Below, one piece after another: positions 26,966 to 35,287 of a DNA stretch of 64,000 nucleotides. Every line of letters begins with the position of its first letter. Position 1 is the stretch's first letter. Made by a program: the position numbers and the translations under genes. Source of the DNA: NP936 sp002726085. GTDB taxonomy: Bacteria > Acidobacteriota > Vicinamibacteria > Vicinamibacterales > UBA8438. A model generated the notes under the pieces. That model saw only the letters and a program-made list of their open reading frames with translations. It did no database searches and was not told the origin of the DNA. The DNA lies in NCBI GenBank assembly GCA_036012905.1, contig DASCQF010000104.1:68240-132239 (forward strand), in the 5' to 3' direction.

Positions 26966-27240
26966 CGGACCAACAGCCAATCACGACGCGACGCCTGGCG
27001 GCTGCCACACAGGCAGCCATCCCAGTTGCCATCCCGGTCGCGATGATGGCTGCCCTGCTTGCAGTGTCACCCGTGGCCGCGCAGACCGAGGTCGCTCCAG
27101 ACAACTGGGTGACGCCAGGCACCGCCGAGGGCAACCCGATCTTCAGGGCACGTGGAACAACACCACGATCACCCCGTTCGAGCGCCGTCCGGGTCGCCGC
27201 ACGTGGATGAAAAGATCCGCGGGTGGATGGGCGCCTCTCG
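26962..27240 (+). pseudogene. Truncated, frameshifted remnant of a secreted PDLxGxW-family protein
   Basis: The ATG overlaps the MBL stop. The first ~65 codons encode a basic leader and signal peptide (IPVAIPVAMMAALLAVSPVAAQ), then PDNWVTPGTAEGNPIF. At about 27145 the sense shifts to the next frame, which reads QGTWNNTTITPFERR, the family opening motif seen intact in the gene at 6031-7041. No further homology follows before 27260. So the gene is broken by a frameshift and loses its 3' end. Confidence 0.6.
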
Positions 27241-27262
27241 GTAGCACCTCCACCTCGTGATA

Positions 27263-28714
27263 CTAGTTCACGGCAACGACGACAAGGGTCACGTCGTCTT
27301 GAAAGTCGCCGTGGCTGAACGCCGTCACGGCCTGCGTGATCGCATCCTCGAGCGCGGCCGCGTCGAGGGTCTGGTGCGTGCGGATGACCTCGAGCAGCCC
27401 GTCGTCGCCGAACTCCGCACCCGTGCTGTTCCACAGCTCCGTGACGCCATCGGTGAAGAGGGTCAGTCGGTCTCCGGTCTTCAGCTCGACCGAGCCCTGG
27501 TCGTAGCTGATTGTTTCGAACACACCGAGGACCGGCCCGCCGTCGTCCAAGGTCGAGAACGAGCCGTCCGCCCGCGTGAGCAGCGGCGGGTTGTGCCCGG
27601 CGTTGGTAAACACCAGCGTCTTCGATTCGGCATCGAGCACAGCATAGAAGAACGTGATGAACTTGCCTGGTCCGATGTTGCTGCCGATGATTCGATTGAC
27701 CCGCGCCACGAGGTCGCGAGGCGGGAGCGCCGCGGTGGCGACAGCCTTGACGGCTGCCTGGAGATTGGCCATCAAGAGCGCAGCGGGCACTCCCTTGCCA
27801 ACGACGTCCCCGATGCACAGCCCGAGCAGGGTGTCACTCAGCCCCAACACGTCATAGTAGTCCCCGCCGATGGCCTTCGCCGGCTGCCAGCTCGCCGCAA
27901 TGGCGACACCGCGTCGCTGCGGAATGGTCGTAGGCAGCAGGCGTCGCTGGATCGCGGTGGCGTCGTCCAGATCCACCTGCTGAGCGCTCAGGCGAAGGCT
28001 TGCCAGGCCAAGACCGAGCTGGTCCGCCACCATGGCGAGAAACTCCCGATCGTCGTCGTCGTAGGGTTCCTCCGAGCTTTTGGCCCCCAAGCTGAGAAAG
28101 CCGACGCTCTCGCCCTTCGCCCGTAGCGGTACTACCAACCGCGTGCCGATCGCCTCGAGCACATCGCGCTCACCTGCCGCCAGTTCGTCCACGTTGGGCT
28201 CAAACGGAATACTGCGATCGTGGAGCAGGGCACCCTCCGCCGGGAATCGCAGGGTGCCCGTGTCCACGTCGCCATCCCGAAGGGCCGAGATCCCATAACC
28301 GGGGTTCGTGTGAGAACGCGTGAACAGCGCGACGGGTCGTGCGCCGGTGGCTTCGCGCAGCCAATCGACGACGGTCGTGGCCAGGGTGTCGAGTTGACCG
28401 GCTTCGGCAACTTCGCGCGCAAGCTGGCGTGCGATCTCGACGTAGCGATTCCATGCGGCCGTTTCCGTCTTCAGCTGACGGCGCCCCGACGGTGTGAGCG
28501 TGTAGATCTTTGCTTTGTTGATTCCCTCGCGCAGCTCCCACTGGGACGTGAGCCAGCCGTTGGCCTCCAGGCGATGAAGCGCCGGGTAAAGCGAGCCATG
28601 GTTGAACCCGAATCCGCCCCGGGTCATGCGCCTCAGCCGCTGGGCGATAGCGTGTCCGTGGTTCGGTTGGAGCGTCAGAGCCTGAAGAATCAGCCGGTCG
28701 AGGATGCCTTTCAT
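27263..28714 (-). CDS. PadR-family DNA-binding domain fused to GAF and PP2C (SpoIIE/RsbU-type) phosphatase
   Basis: A 483-residue fusion. Residues ~1-95 are a PadR winged helix (MKGILDRLILQALTL, GSLYPALHRLEANGWL, KIYTLTPSGRRQL). Residues ~100-245 look like a GAF sensor domain (TGARPVALFTRSH, SVGFLSLGAK). Residues ~250-482 are a PP2C phosphatase of the RsbU/SpoIIE type: IGGDYYDV, CIGDVVGKGVPAALLMANLQA, TNAGHNPPLL and FTDGVTELWN. ATG 28714 starts at the typical PadR beginning; a longer frame exists upstream. PadR proteins normally stand alone or next to transporters. A phosphatase output on the same chain would let it act on an anti-sigma antagonist such as the STAS protein at 8184 (inference). 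Confidence 0.82.
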   Translation of the reverse strand: MKGILDRLILQALTLQPNHGHAIAQRLRRMTRGGFGFNHGSLYPALHRLEANGWLTSQWELREGINKAKIYTLTPSGRRQLKTETAAWNRYVEIARQLAREVAEAGQLDTLATTVVDWLREATGARPVALFTRSHTNPGYGISALRDGDVDTGTLRFPAEGALLHDRSIPFEPNVDELAAGERDVLEAIGTRLVVPLRAKGESVGFLSLGAKSSEEPYDDDDREFLAMVADQLGLGLASLRLSAQQVDLDDATAIQRRLLPTTIPQRRGVAIAASWQPAKAIGGDYYDVLGLSDTLLGLCIGDVVGKGVPAALLMANLQAAVKAVATAALPPRDLVARVNRIIGSNIGPGKFITFFYAVLDAESKTLVFTNAGHNPPLLTRADGSFSTLDDGGPVLGVFETISYDQGSVELKTGDRLTLFTDGVTELWNSTGAEFGDDGLLEVIRTHQTLDAAALEDAITQAVTAFSHGDFQDDVTLVVVAVN

Positions 28715-28910
28715 GACAGGTCGAAACGCCGGCAGGGCCGCCGCCCGAGAGCCAGATCTTACACGGATGTGCACGAATCACCCACGCTGCGACATGCCAC
28801 GAAATCCCTTCGAGATCTCCGACATTTCGGCTACATTGTGGAGCAAGGTGAGCGTGGGGTGCGCGCGCTGGTTGCACGCTGCCATCCTCGGGCAGGAGAT
28901 TCTCCGACCA

Positions 28911-31298
28911 ATGCAGTTCCGGTCTCTTCTCATCGCCGCACTGGTGTTCGCTTCGGCCCCGGTCGTCGCGGCCCAGACCACGCCATCAGTGCCGACCCGC
29001 GCGCTCTTCGACGAGTTCTGTGTTTCCTGTCATAACAACCGGGCCCGGCAGGGTGACCTGTCGCTGGAGGGCGTCGACCCGGCGCGGCCTGCCGCGCACG
29101 CCCCGACACTCGAAAAGGTGATCCGGAAGCTGCGTGCGGGGCTGATGCCGCCGCCTCGTCGCCCCCGGCCGGACGAGGCCACGCTGGTCGCGTTCGTTGA
29201 CGGACTCGAGCGTGAGATCGACCGCGCGGCGGCTGCCGACCCGAATCCGGGTCGTCCCGTGTTGCACCGTCTGAATCGCACCGAATATGCCAACGCCATG
29301 CGCGACCTGCTCGAGATCGAAGTGAACGCCGAGTCGTTGTTGCCGCCCGACGACATGAGCCAGGGCTACGACAACATGTCGGATGTGCTGACCGTGTCGC
29401 CCGCTCTGCTCGAGGCCTACATATCGGCGGCCGGCAAGATCAGCCGGATGGCGACTGGCGACCCGGAGGCGACGCCGCTCGTCGAGACCTATGTGGTGCC
29501 GCAGGCGGTCTCGCAGATGCGGCACGTGCCGGGCGCGCCGTTTGGCACGCGTGGCGGAACCGTTGTCATCCACAATTTTCCGGCCGATGGAGAGTATGTC
29601 TTCCGGCTGTCGTTCTACTACTCGAGCATCGGCCCGATCTTCGGCGACAACATTCCGGCCGAGGGGGAGCAGATCGAGATCGCGGTGAACGGCGAGCGGG
29701 TGGCGCTGCTCGACTTCGACCGGAAGCTGAAGACGACCGAAGACCTGCGCACCGCGCCGATCCGGATTGCGGCTGGCCCGCAGACGGTCTCGGCCGCGTT
29801 CATCCAGCGGGCCGCCGGTCCGGTGCAGGACTTCGTCATGCCGTTCGAGCGGGCTCTGGCGGATCTGTCGACCGGGCATTTCCCCGGTCTCACTGGGCTG
29901 CCGCACTTGCGCAATCTTGGTATCGACGGACCGTACGCCGTCACCGGGGTGAGCGAAAGTCCCTCGCGACGGCGCGTCTTCTCGTGTCGGCCTGTCACTG
30001 CCACTGAGTCTGAAGAAGACGAGCGGGCGTGTGCCAACGAGATCATCGCGCGGCTGGCGCGGCGAGCGTTCCGACGCCCGATCACCGAGGGCGACCTGTC
30101 GCATATCCTGGCGCTGTATGAGACGGGCCGCGCCGCAGGCGACTTCGAGTCGGGTGTTCGGACGGCGCTGCAGGCGATCCTCGCCGACCCGGAGTTCGTC
30201 TTCCGCTTCGAGCGCACACCGGCCGGTCTGGATGCCGGTGCGAGTCATCGGGTCACTGACCTCGAACTGGCGTCGCGGCTGTCGTTCTTCCTCTGGAGCA
30301 GCATTCCCGACGAGCCGCTGCTCGCGGCAGCCGAGCAGGGGCGGCTGTCCGATCCGGCCGAGCTCGAGCGCCAGGTACGCCGAATGCTCGCCGATCCGCG
30401 GTCCGAGACGCTCGCGGCCAACTTCGCGTCCCACTGGCTCCGTTTGCAGAATCTGCGTGATGCGCATCCCGACGTCTTTCTGTTCCCCGACTGGGATGAG
30501 AACCTGAACCGGTCGATGCGGCGGGAGACGGAGCTGTTCTTCGACAGCATCGTGCGCGAGGATCGCCCCCTGCTCGATCTACTGACGGCCGATTACACGT
30601 TCGTCGACCAGCGGCTGGCGACGCATTACGGGATTCCGAACATCGTGGGGTCGCGGTTTCGCCGCGTGACGATCGCCGACGAGCAGCGACGTGGGCTGCT
30701 GGGGCAGGCCGCCGTGCTGACGCTGACCTCGGTAGCCAACCGCACGTCGCCCGTTATCCGGGGCGCCTGGATTCTGAGTGTTCTGCTCGGCACGCCGCCG
30801 CCCAAGCCGCCCGCCAACGTGCCCCCGCTCGAGGAGAACGAGACCGCGGACAGGATTCTGTCGGTCCGCGAGCGGATGGAGGAGCACCGGGCAAACGCGT
30901 TCTGCGCCGCCTGTCACAATGTCATCGACCCGATCGGCTTCTCGTTGGAGAACTTCGACGCTGTGGGTTCCTGGCGCACGAAAGACAGCGGGTTCCCGGT
31001 CGACCCGTCGGGCACGCTCTATGACGGCACGGCGGTGGACGGTCCGGTCGACCTTCGGCGATTCCTTCTGGCCAACGAGGATCTGTTCCTGACCAACTTC
31101 ACGAGAAATCTGCTGATGTATGCCACCGGGCGGGTGTTCCAGCCCTACGACATGCCGGCTGTGCGGACGATTGTCGCTGACGCGGAACGGAAGAACCATC
31201 GATTGTCAGCGTATGTGATGGGCGTGGTAACGAGCACACCGTTCCAGATGCGGCGCGTGGACTCCGCGACCGAGACCGAGAGCGTCGCGCAGCAATAG
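28911..31298 (+). CDS. DUF1587/DUF1592/DUF1588/DUF1585 secreted cytochrome protein, copy 1
   Basis: A 795-residue secreted protein (signal peptide ending VVAAQ). Domain order: a cytochrome-like domain with C37-V-S-C40-H41; DUF1587 (LHRLNRTEYANAMRDLLEIE); a carbohydrate-binding-like region; DUF1595/1592 (LASRLSFFLWSSIPDE...); DUF1588 (RRGLLGQAAVLTLTSVANRTSPV); DUF1585 with a second C665-A-A-C668-H669 (CHNVIDPIGFSLENFDAVG). This planctomycete-type architecture has no clear assigned reaction that I know of. The frame is open from 28704 but ATG 28911 gives the signal peptide. It is followed by DUF1552 and ankyrin genes. Confidence 0.88.
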   Translation: MQFRSLLIAALVFASAPVVAAQTTPSVPTRALFDEFCVSCHNNRARQGDLSLEGVDPARPAAHAPTLEKVIRKLRAGLMPPPRRPRPDEATLVAFVDGLEREIDRAAAADPNPGRPVLHRLNRTEYANAMRDLLEIEVNAESLLPPDDMSQGYDNMSDVLTVSPALLEAYISAAGKISRMATGDPEATPLVETYVVPQAVSQMRHVPGAPFGTRGGTVVIHNFPADGEYVFRLSFYYSSIGPIFGDNIPAEGEQIEIAVNGERVALLDFDRKLKTTEDLRTAPIRIAAGPQTVSAAFIQRAAGPVQDFVMPFERALADLSTGHFPGLTGLPHLRNLGIDGPYAVTGVSESPSRRRVFSCRPVTATESEEDERACANEIIARLARRAFRRPITEGDLSHILALYETGRAAGDFESGVRTALQAILADPEFVFRFERTPAGLDAGASHRVTDLELASRLSFFLWSSIPDEPLLAAAEQGRLSDPAELERQVRRMLADPRSETLAANFASHWLRLQNLRDAHPDVFLFPDWDENLNRSMRRETELFFDSIVREDRPLLDLLTADYTFVDQRLATHYGIPNIVGSRFRRVTIADEQRRGLLGQAAVLTLTSVANRTSPVIRGAWILSVLLGTPPPKPPANVPPLEENETADRILSVRERMEEHRANAFCAACHNVIDPIGFSLENFDAVGSWRTKDSGFPVDPSGTLYDGTAVDGPVDLRRFLLANEDLFLTNFTRNLLMYATGRVFQPYDMPAVRTIVADAERKNHRLSAYVMGVVTSTPFQMRRVDSATETESVAQQ

Positions 31299-31302
31299 TT
31301 TC

Positions 31303-31352
31303 TGTGGCGCAGGCCTTTAGGCCTGCCGGGCAAGGCTGAAGCCTTGCCCCAC
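31303..31352 (+). repeat. Double-hairpin intergenic repeat, family B copy 1
   Basis: Two adjacent inverted repeats, GCAGGCCT/AGGCCTGC and GGCAAGGCT/AGCCTTGCC, lie between TGTGG and CCACA ends. Near-identical sequence is at 56802-56850. It sits between the DUF1592 and DUF1552 genes. Confidence 0.8.
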
Positions 31353-31396
31353 AAATGTCGTTGTCAGAGTGTCCCGGGCGCAGGGAGACAAAGAGG

Positions 31397-32770
31397 ATGT
31401 ACATCACCAGGAAGCACATCTCGAGACGAACGGCATTGCGTGGCGTCGGTGTGACGCTGGCGCTGCCTTGGCTCGAGGCGATGATGCCGGCCCAGACGCC
31501 GATCCGTGGATCGGCGGCGCAGCCGCGCACGCGCTTCGCGGCCCTGGAGATGGTGCATGGGTCTGCCGGCAGCACCGGGAAGGGTACCCGGCTGCACTAC
31601 TGGTCCCCGAAGACAGTAGGACGGAATTTCGAGACGACCCCAATTCTGCGCGGGCTCGAGCCGCACCGCGACTACGTGACCGTCGTCAGCCACACCGATA
31701 TCGCGCCGGCCACGGCTCAGAGCGATGCGGAGGCTGGCGCCGACCACACCCGCTCGTCGGCGGCGTTCCTCACCTCGGCGCACGCGAAGATGACCGAGGG
31801 GGCCGACATCTACAACGGCACGTCGGTAGACCAGCTCTACGCGCAGGCGTTCGGGCAGGACACGCCGTTGCCCTCCATCCAGCTCTGTGTCGAGGACGTC
31901 GGGTCGCTCACCGGGGCCTGTGGCTACGGCTATAGCTGTGTCTATGCCAATACCATCTCCTGGGCGTCCCCGACGACGCCGCTGCCGATGGAGCGGGATC
32001 CGCGCGTGGCGTTCGAGCGGCTCTTCGGTGACGGCGCGACGCCCGAGCAGCGGCTGAGCCGGCGCCGCGCCAATGCCAGCATCCTCGACGCGATTCTGGG
32101 GAAGGTCGCCGATCTGGAACGGGATCTGGGCGCCGCCGACCGCGCCCGCCTCGACGACTACGTGCAGGACGTGCGGGAGATCGAGCGCCGGATTCAAATG
32201 GTCGAACGGCAGAATGCGACCCGGCGCGGCTTCGACCTGCCGGAGGCGCCGATTGGCGTGCCGGACGCCTGGACCGACCATGTCCGGATGATGTTCGATC
32301 TGCAGGTGCTTGCGTTCACGACCGACGTCACGCGCGTGTCGGCGTTCAAAATGGGCCGAGACGTCAGCTCCCGGGTCTACACCGAGAGCGAGGTCGAGAC
32401 CCCATTCCACTCGTTGTCGCACCATGGCAACAAACCGGACAAGCTGGCCGAGTTCGCCAAGCTCAATGAGTTCCACATCGAGCAGGTCGCCTATTTCATT
32501 GACCGGTTGAAGAGCACGCCGGACGGCGACGGCAGTCTGCTCGACCATTCGATGGTGCTCTACGGCAGTCCGATGGGCGATGGCAGCGTCCACAACCATC
32601 TGCGTGTGCCGCTGTTCCTCGCGGGTCACGCGAACGGGCAACTGGAGGGGAACCGGCACGTGCTGTGCGAGGACGGCACGCCGATGGCCAACCTGCTGCT
32701 GACGATGCTGCACAGGCTGGGTGTCGACATCGACAGCATCGGCGACAGCAGCGGAGAGGTGGCGATCTGA
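31397..32770 (+). CDS. DUF1552 Tat-exported protein, copy 1
   Basis: A 457-residue protein. A Tat signal is at the start (ISRRTALRGVGVTLALPWLEAM). The rest matches DUF1552: MVHGSAGSTGKG near residue 53, WASPTTPLPMERDPRVAFERLFGDG, RARLDDYVQDVREIERRIQ, MFDLQVLAFTTDVTRVSAF and HSLSHHGNKPDKL...HSMVLYGSPMGD. Many DUF1552 proteins follow DUF1592 cytochromes. Their role is not established. The start is ATG 31397 after AGGGAGACAAAGAGG. Confidence 0.85.
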   Translation: MYITRKHISRRTALRGVGVTLALPWLEAMMPAQTPIRGSAAQPRTRFAALEMVHGSAGSTGKGTRLHYWSPKTVGRNFETTPILRGLEPHRDYVTVVSHTDIAPATAQSDAEAGADHTRSSAAFLTSAHAKMTEGADIYNGTSVDQLYAQAFGQDTPLPSIQLCVEDVGSLTGACGYGYSCVYANTISWASPTTPLPMERDPRVAFERLFGDGATPEQRLSRRRANASILDAILGKVADLERDLGAADRARLDDYVQDVREIERRIQMVERQNATRRGFDLPEAPIGVPDAWTDHVRMMFDLQVLAFTTDVTRVSAFKMGRDVSSRVYTESEVETPFHSLSHHGNKPDKLAEFAKLNEFHIEQVAYFIDRLKSTPDGDGSLLDHSMVLYGSPMGDGSVHNHLRVPLFLAGHANGQLEGNRHVLCEDGTPMANLLLTMLHRLGVDIDSIGDSSGEVAI

Positions 32771-32780
32771 TGAATGTTCC

Positions 32781-32840
32781 AAGGAGACAGGAGTCAGGAG
32801 GCAGGAGACAGGAGGAAGTTGGAGGGCTTCGCCATCATTC
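32781..32840 (+). repeat. Heptamer array with conserved flank, family C copy 3
   Basis: Degenerate GGAGGCA/GGAGACA units are followed by GGAGGGCTTCGCCATCATTC, the same flank as at 14351. The array lies between the DUF1552 and ankyrin genes. A partial copy of the flank, inverted, is at 26255-26272. Confidence 0.75.
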
Positions 32841-32909
32841 AGAAGGGCTCCGTTCGATCGCAGAAGTCGATGCGTTATTCCTACTGAGTGACACCGAAGG
32901 AACCGCACT

Positions 32910-34481
32910 ATGAGTCTCGAGCTCAGCATCAGCCGGATGGTTGCTGTCGTCGCGATCTTGCTGACGGCCTCGGTGGCGTGGGCCGCTGACGCGCCGGTGG
33001 CCGTTGCCGCGATGAATGGCGACGTGGAGGCGGTTCGCACGCTGCTCGCCGATGGCGGGGATGTGAACGCGGCGCAGGGCGACGGCATGACCGCGCTGCA
33101 CTGGGCGGCGTTCCACGGCGACGACACGCTGGCGCAGCTGCTCCTCGCGGCAAAGGCCGATGTCAGCGCGACGACGCGCATTGGGGCGATCACGCCGCTG
33201 TCGCTGGCGGCGAGCGACGGCAATGCGGTCATGATCGAGGCGCTCGTGGCCGCGAAGGCAAACGTCAACATTCCAACTTCAACTGGTGCGACGCCGCTGA
33301 TGGCGGCCGCTACATCAGGGAGCGTCGACGCGGTCCGGGTCTTGCTCGACCACGGTGCGTTCGTCAATGCCCGCGAGATCGCGAATGGCCAGACCCCGCT
33401 GATGTTTGCCGCGTGGGAGAACCGGAAAGACGTGATCAGGCTGCTCGTCGAGCGTGGCGCCCATACCGGGCTGACGTCCTGGGTCGTCTCGATGATCGAG
33501 CCGAGGTTCGACGACGATGGCAACCCGCTGCCCACGAGGCGGCCTCGCGCCCCGGGTGCCAACTCGGCAATGGGTGGGATGACCGCTCTACTGTACGCGG
33601 CGCGGGACGGCCACAAGGAGGCGGTGCGCGCGTTGCTCGAGGGCGGCGCCAACATAGATCAGGTGGCCGGGAGCGAGGGCTCGAGCCCGATGGTCATCGC
33701 GATCGCCAACGGGCACTACACGCTGGCGAAAGATCTGCTCGACGCCGGCGCAGACCCGAACCTGGCCAACATCGACGGCCTGGCGCCACTCTACGCCACC
33801 ATCAACATGCGGTTCGCCCCGGTGTCGTGGGCGCCCAATCCGCCTACGGCCCAAGAAGAGGTGAACGCGGTGGAGCTGCTCGAGGCGCTGCTCGACGCCG
33901 GAGCCGACCCGAACGCGCGGATCGCGCGCGGCCTCTGGTTCAGCCCGACGTCGCACAACCGGCTCTGGATCGATCCGGCCGGCGCCACCCCGTTCTGGCG
34001 GGCGGCCCAGGCCAGTGACGTCGAATCGATGCGGCCGCTCCTGGCGGCCGGCGCCGACCCCGACCTGTCGACGTTCGACGGGACCACGCCGCTCATGGTC
34101 GCCGCCGGCATCGGCTGGCGCGGCAACTTCAGCCAGAACGCACCCGATTCCTGGATGAAGGCGGTTCATTTCCTGGCGGAGATTGGCGCCGATGTCAACG
34201 CGGTGGACGACAGTGGCTATACTGCGATGCATGGTGCGGCGGCGCTTGGCAACAAGGAGATGGTGGAGTTTCTGCTGGCGCGTGGCGCCAAGGTGGATGC
34301 CATCAACAAGGCGGGCAATTCTCCAGCCGACATGGCGTTCGGCCCGTCGCGATTCTTCATCCCAAGACCCGACACCGCCGATCTCCTCGTCGGGCTTGGG
34401 TCGTCGTTTCAGAACAACTGTCGTTCGGATCAGTGCGTCGACGGTAAGTTCTTTGGTGGCGCGGTGACCACGCCGCGCTAG
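32910..34481 (+). CDS. Secreted ankyrin-repeat protein, copy 1
   Basis: A 523-residue protein with a signal peptide (VAVVAILLTASVAWAAD) and about ten ankyrin repeats, for example GMTALHWAAFHGDDTLAQLLLAAKADV, TPLMFAAWENRKDVIRLLVERGA and YTAMHGAAALGNKEMVEFLLARGAKV. Two stretches (residues ~195-215 and ~320-350) interrupt the series. The C-terminal ~30 residues hold two Cys (NNCRSDQC). It probably acts as a protein-binding partner in the periplasm of the DUF1592/DUF1552 proteins encoded just upstream (inference from repeated synteny). Confidence 0.85.
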   Translation: MSLELSISRMVAVVAILLTASVAWAADAPVAVAAMNGDVEAVRTLLADGGDVNAAQGDGMTALHWAAFHGDDTLAQLLLAAKADVSATTRIGAITPLSLAASDGNAVMIEALVAAKANVNIPTSTGATPLMAAATSGSVDAVRVLLDHGAFVNAREIANGQTPLMFAAWENRKDVIRLLVERGAHTGLTSWVVSMIEPRFDDDGNPLPTRRPRAPGANSAMGGMTALLYAARDGHKEAVRALLEGGANIDQVAGSEGSSPMVIAIANGHYTLAKDLLDAGADPNLANIDGLAPLYATINMRFAPVSWAPNPPTAQEEVNAVELLEALLDAGADPNARIARGLWFSPTSHNRLWIDPAGATPFWRAAQASDVESMRPLLAAGADPDLSTFDGTTPLMVAAGIGWRGNFSQNAPDSWMKAVHFLAEIGADVNAVDDSGYTAMHGAAALGNKEMVEFLLARGAKVDAINKAGNSPADMAFGPSRFFIPRPDTADLLVGLGSSFQNNCRSDQCVDGKFFGGAVTTPR

Positions 34482-34543
34482 ACGGTCTGACTGGCGGCAT
34501 CTGCGGTGTCGCCGGGTTTCGTGCGCGTCCAGCGGAGGTACCT

Positions 34544-35029
34544 ATGGACAGTCTCACGGCAGCCGATATCATGGCTCGATCCGAGGCCACCCTTTCTCCG
34601 GACAGCGATATCTACGACGCCTTGGCACGGCTGCTCAAGAGCAAGCTGACCGGCGCGCCGGTCGTGGACGGCGACGGCTCGCTGCTTGGGATGTTGACCG
34701 AACGGGACTGTCTCAAGGTGCTGATGGGCGGGGCGCTCGACGGTCTGCCGCGCGGCAAGGTCAGCGACTACATGACCACTCCGGTCGAGTCGATCACGCC
34801 AACAGCCGGCCTGTACGACATCGCGCACATCTTTCTGACCCGGTCGTTTCGCAAGCTGCCCGTGGTGGACGGAGACGGCCGGGTGGTCGGGCAGGTCAGC
34901 AGACGCGATATGCTCGTCGCCATTGAATCCTCCCGCGACAATCCGCGGCTGTACGGTGTGAAAGACCAGCGCCCGACCGACGACGCGGGCGTCGACTCGG
35001 CGATGCGGTCGGCGCGGAGTCAACGGTAG
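34544..35029 (+). CDS. Tandem CBS-domain protein
   Basis: A 161-residue protein with two CBS domains (VADIM-like AADIMARSEATLSPDSDIYDAL...GAPVVDGDGSLLGMLTERDCL, and VSDYMTTPVESITPTAGLYDIAHIFLTRSFRKLPVVDGDGRVVGQVSRRDML). Such pairs bind adenosine nucleotides and regulate partners. No transporter or enzyme is fused. Clear spacing from the ankyrin gene suggests separate transcription. Confidence 0.85.
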   Translation: MDSLTAADIMARSEATLSPDSDIYDALARLLKSKLTGAPVVDGDGSLLGMLTERDCLKVLMGGALDGLPRGKVSDYMTTPVESITPTAGLYDIAHIFLTRSFRKLPVVDGDGRVVGQVSRRDMLVAIESSRDNPRLYGVKDQRPTDDAGVDSAMRSARSQR

Positions 35030-35033
35030 CTGT

Positions 35034-35276
35034 CTACCGTTCCGCAATCAGTGATTCGATCTGCCGCACGGCCGCCTCGACCTTCAGCTCGATGCCGCGC
35101 CGGCCGCGCTCGACCGAGGCGCAGGTCGGGTCGCCTGATACACCGCTGCCGTCGAAGCCGCCACGCGGCGCACGGCGGTCGATCCGGACGTGCTCCGGCG
35201 CGACGTGGAGCAGTTGCGACGTGTCGCTGATGCCGGCATGTCCGCCGACTTCCGGACGCAGTTCGCCGGGTGCTCG
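35034..35276 (-). pseudogene. 3' remnant of a creatininase-family gene
   Basis: On the minus strand about 80 codons read GHAGISDTSQLLHVAPEHVR...GFDGSGVSGDPTCASVERGRRGIELKVEAAVRQIESL, the C-terminal part of creatinine amidohydrolase-family proteins, down to a TAG. Upstream of about 35276 the frame is only shadow of the glycosyltransferase gene, so the N-terminal ~170 residues are missing. The truncation edge nearly coincides with the 3' end of the glycosyltransferase (35288), as expected for a recombination junction. Confidence 0.7.
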
Positions 35277-35287
35277 GATGGGACCGA

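Noticed and set aside
31364..33655. A 763-codon minus-strand open frame across the DUF1552/ankyrin genes.
   Set aside because: It is antisense to two well-supported genes, has no family signature and reflects the G+C bias of the third codon position.
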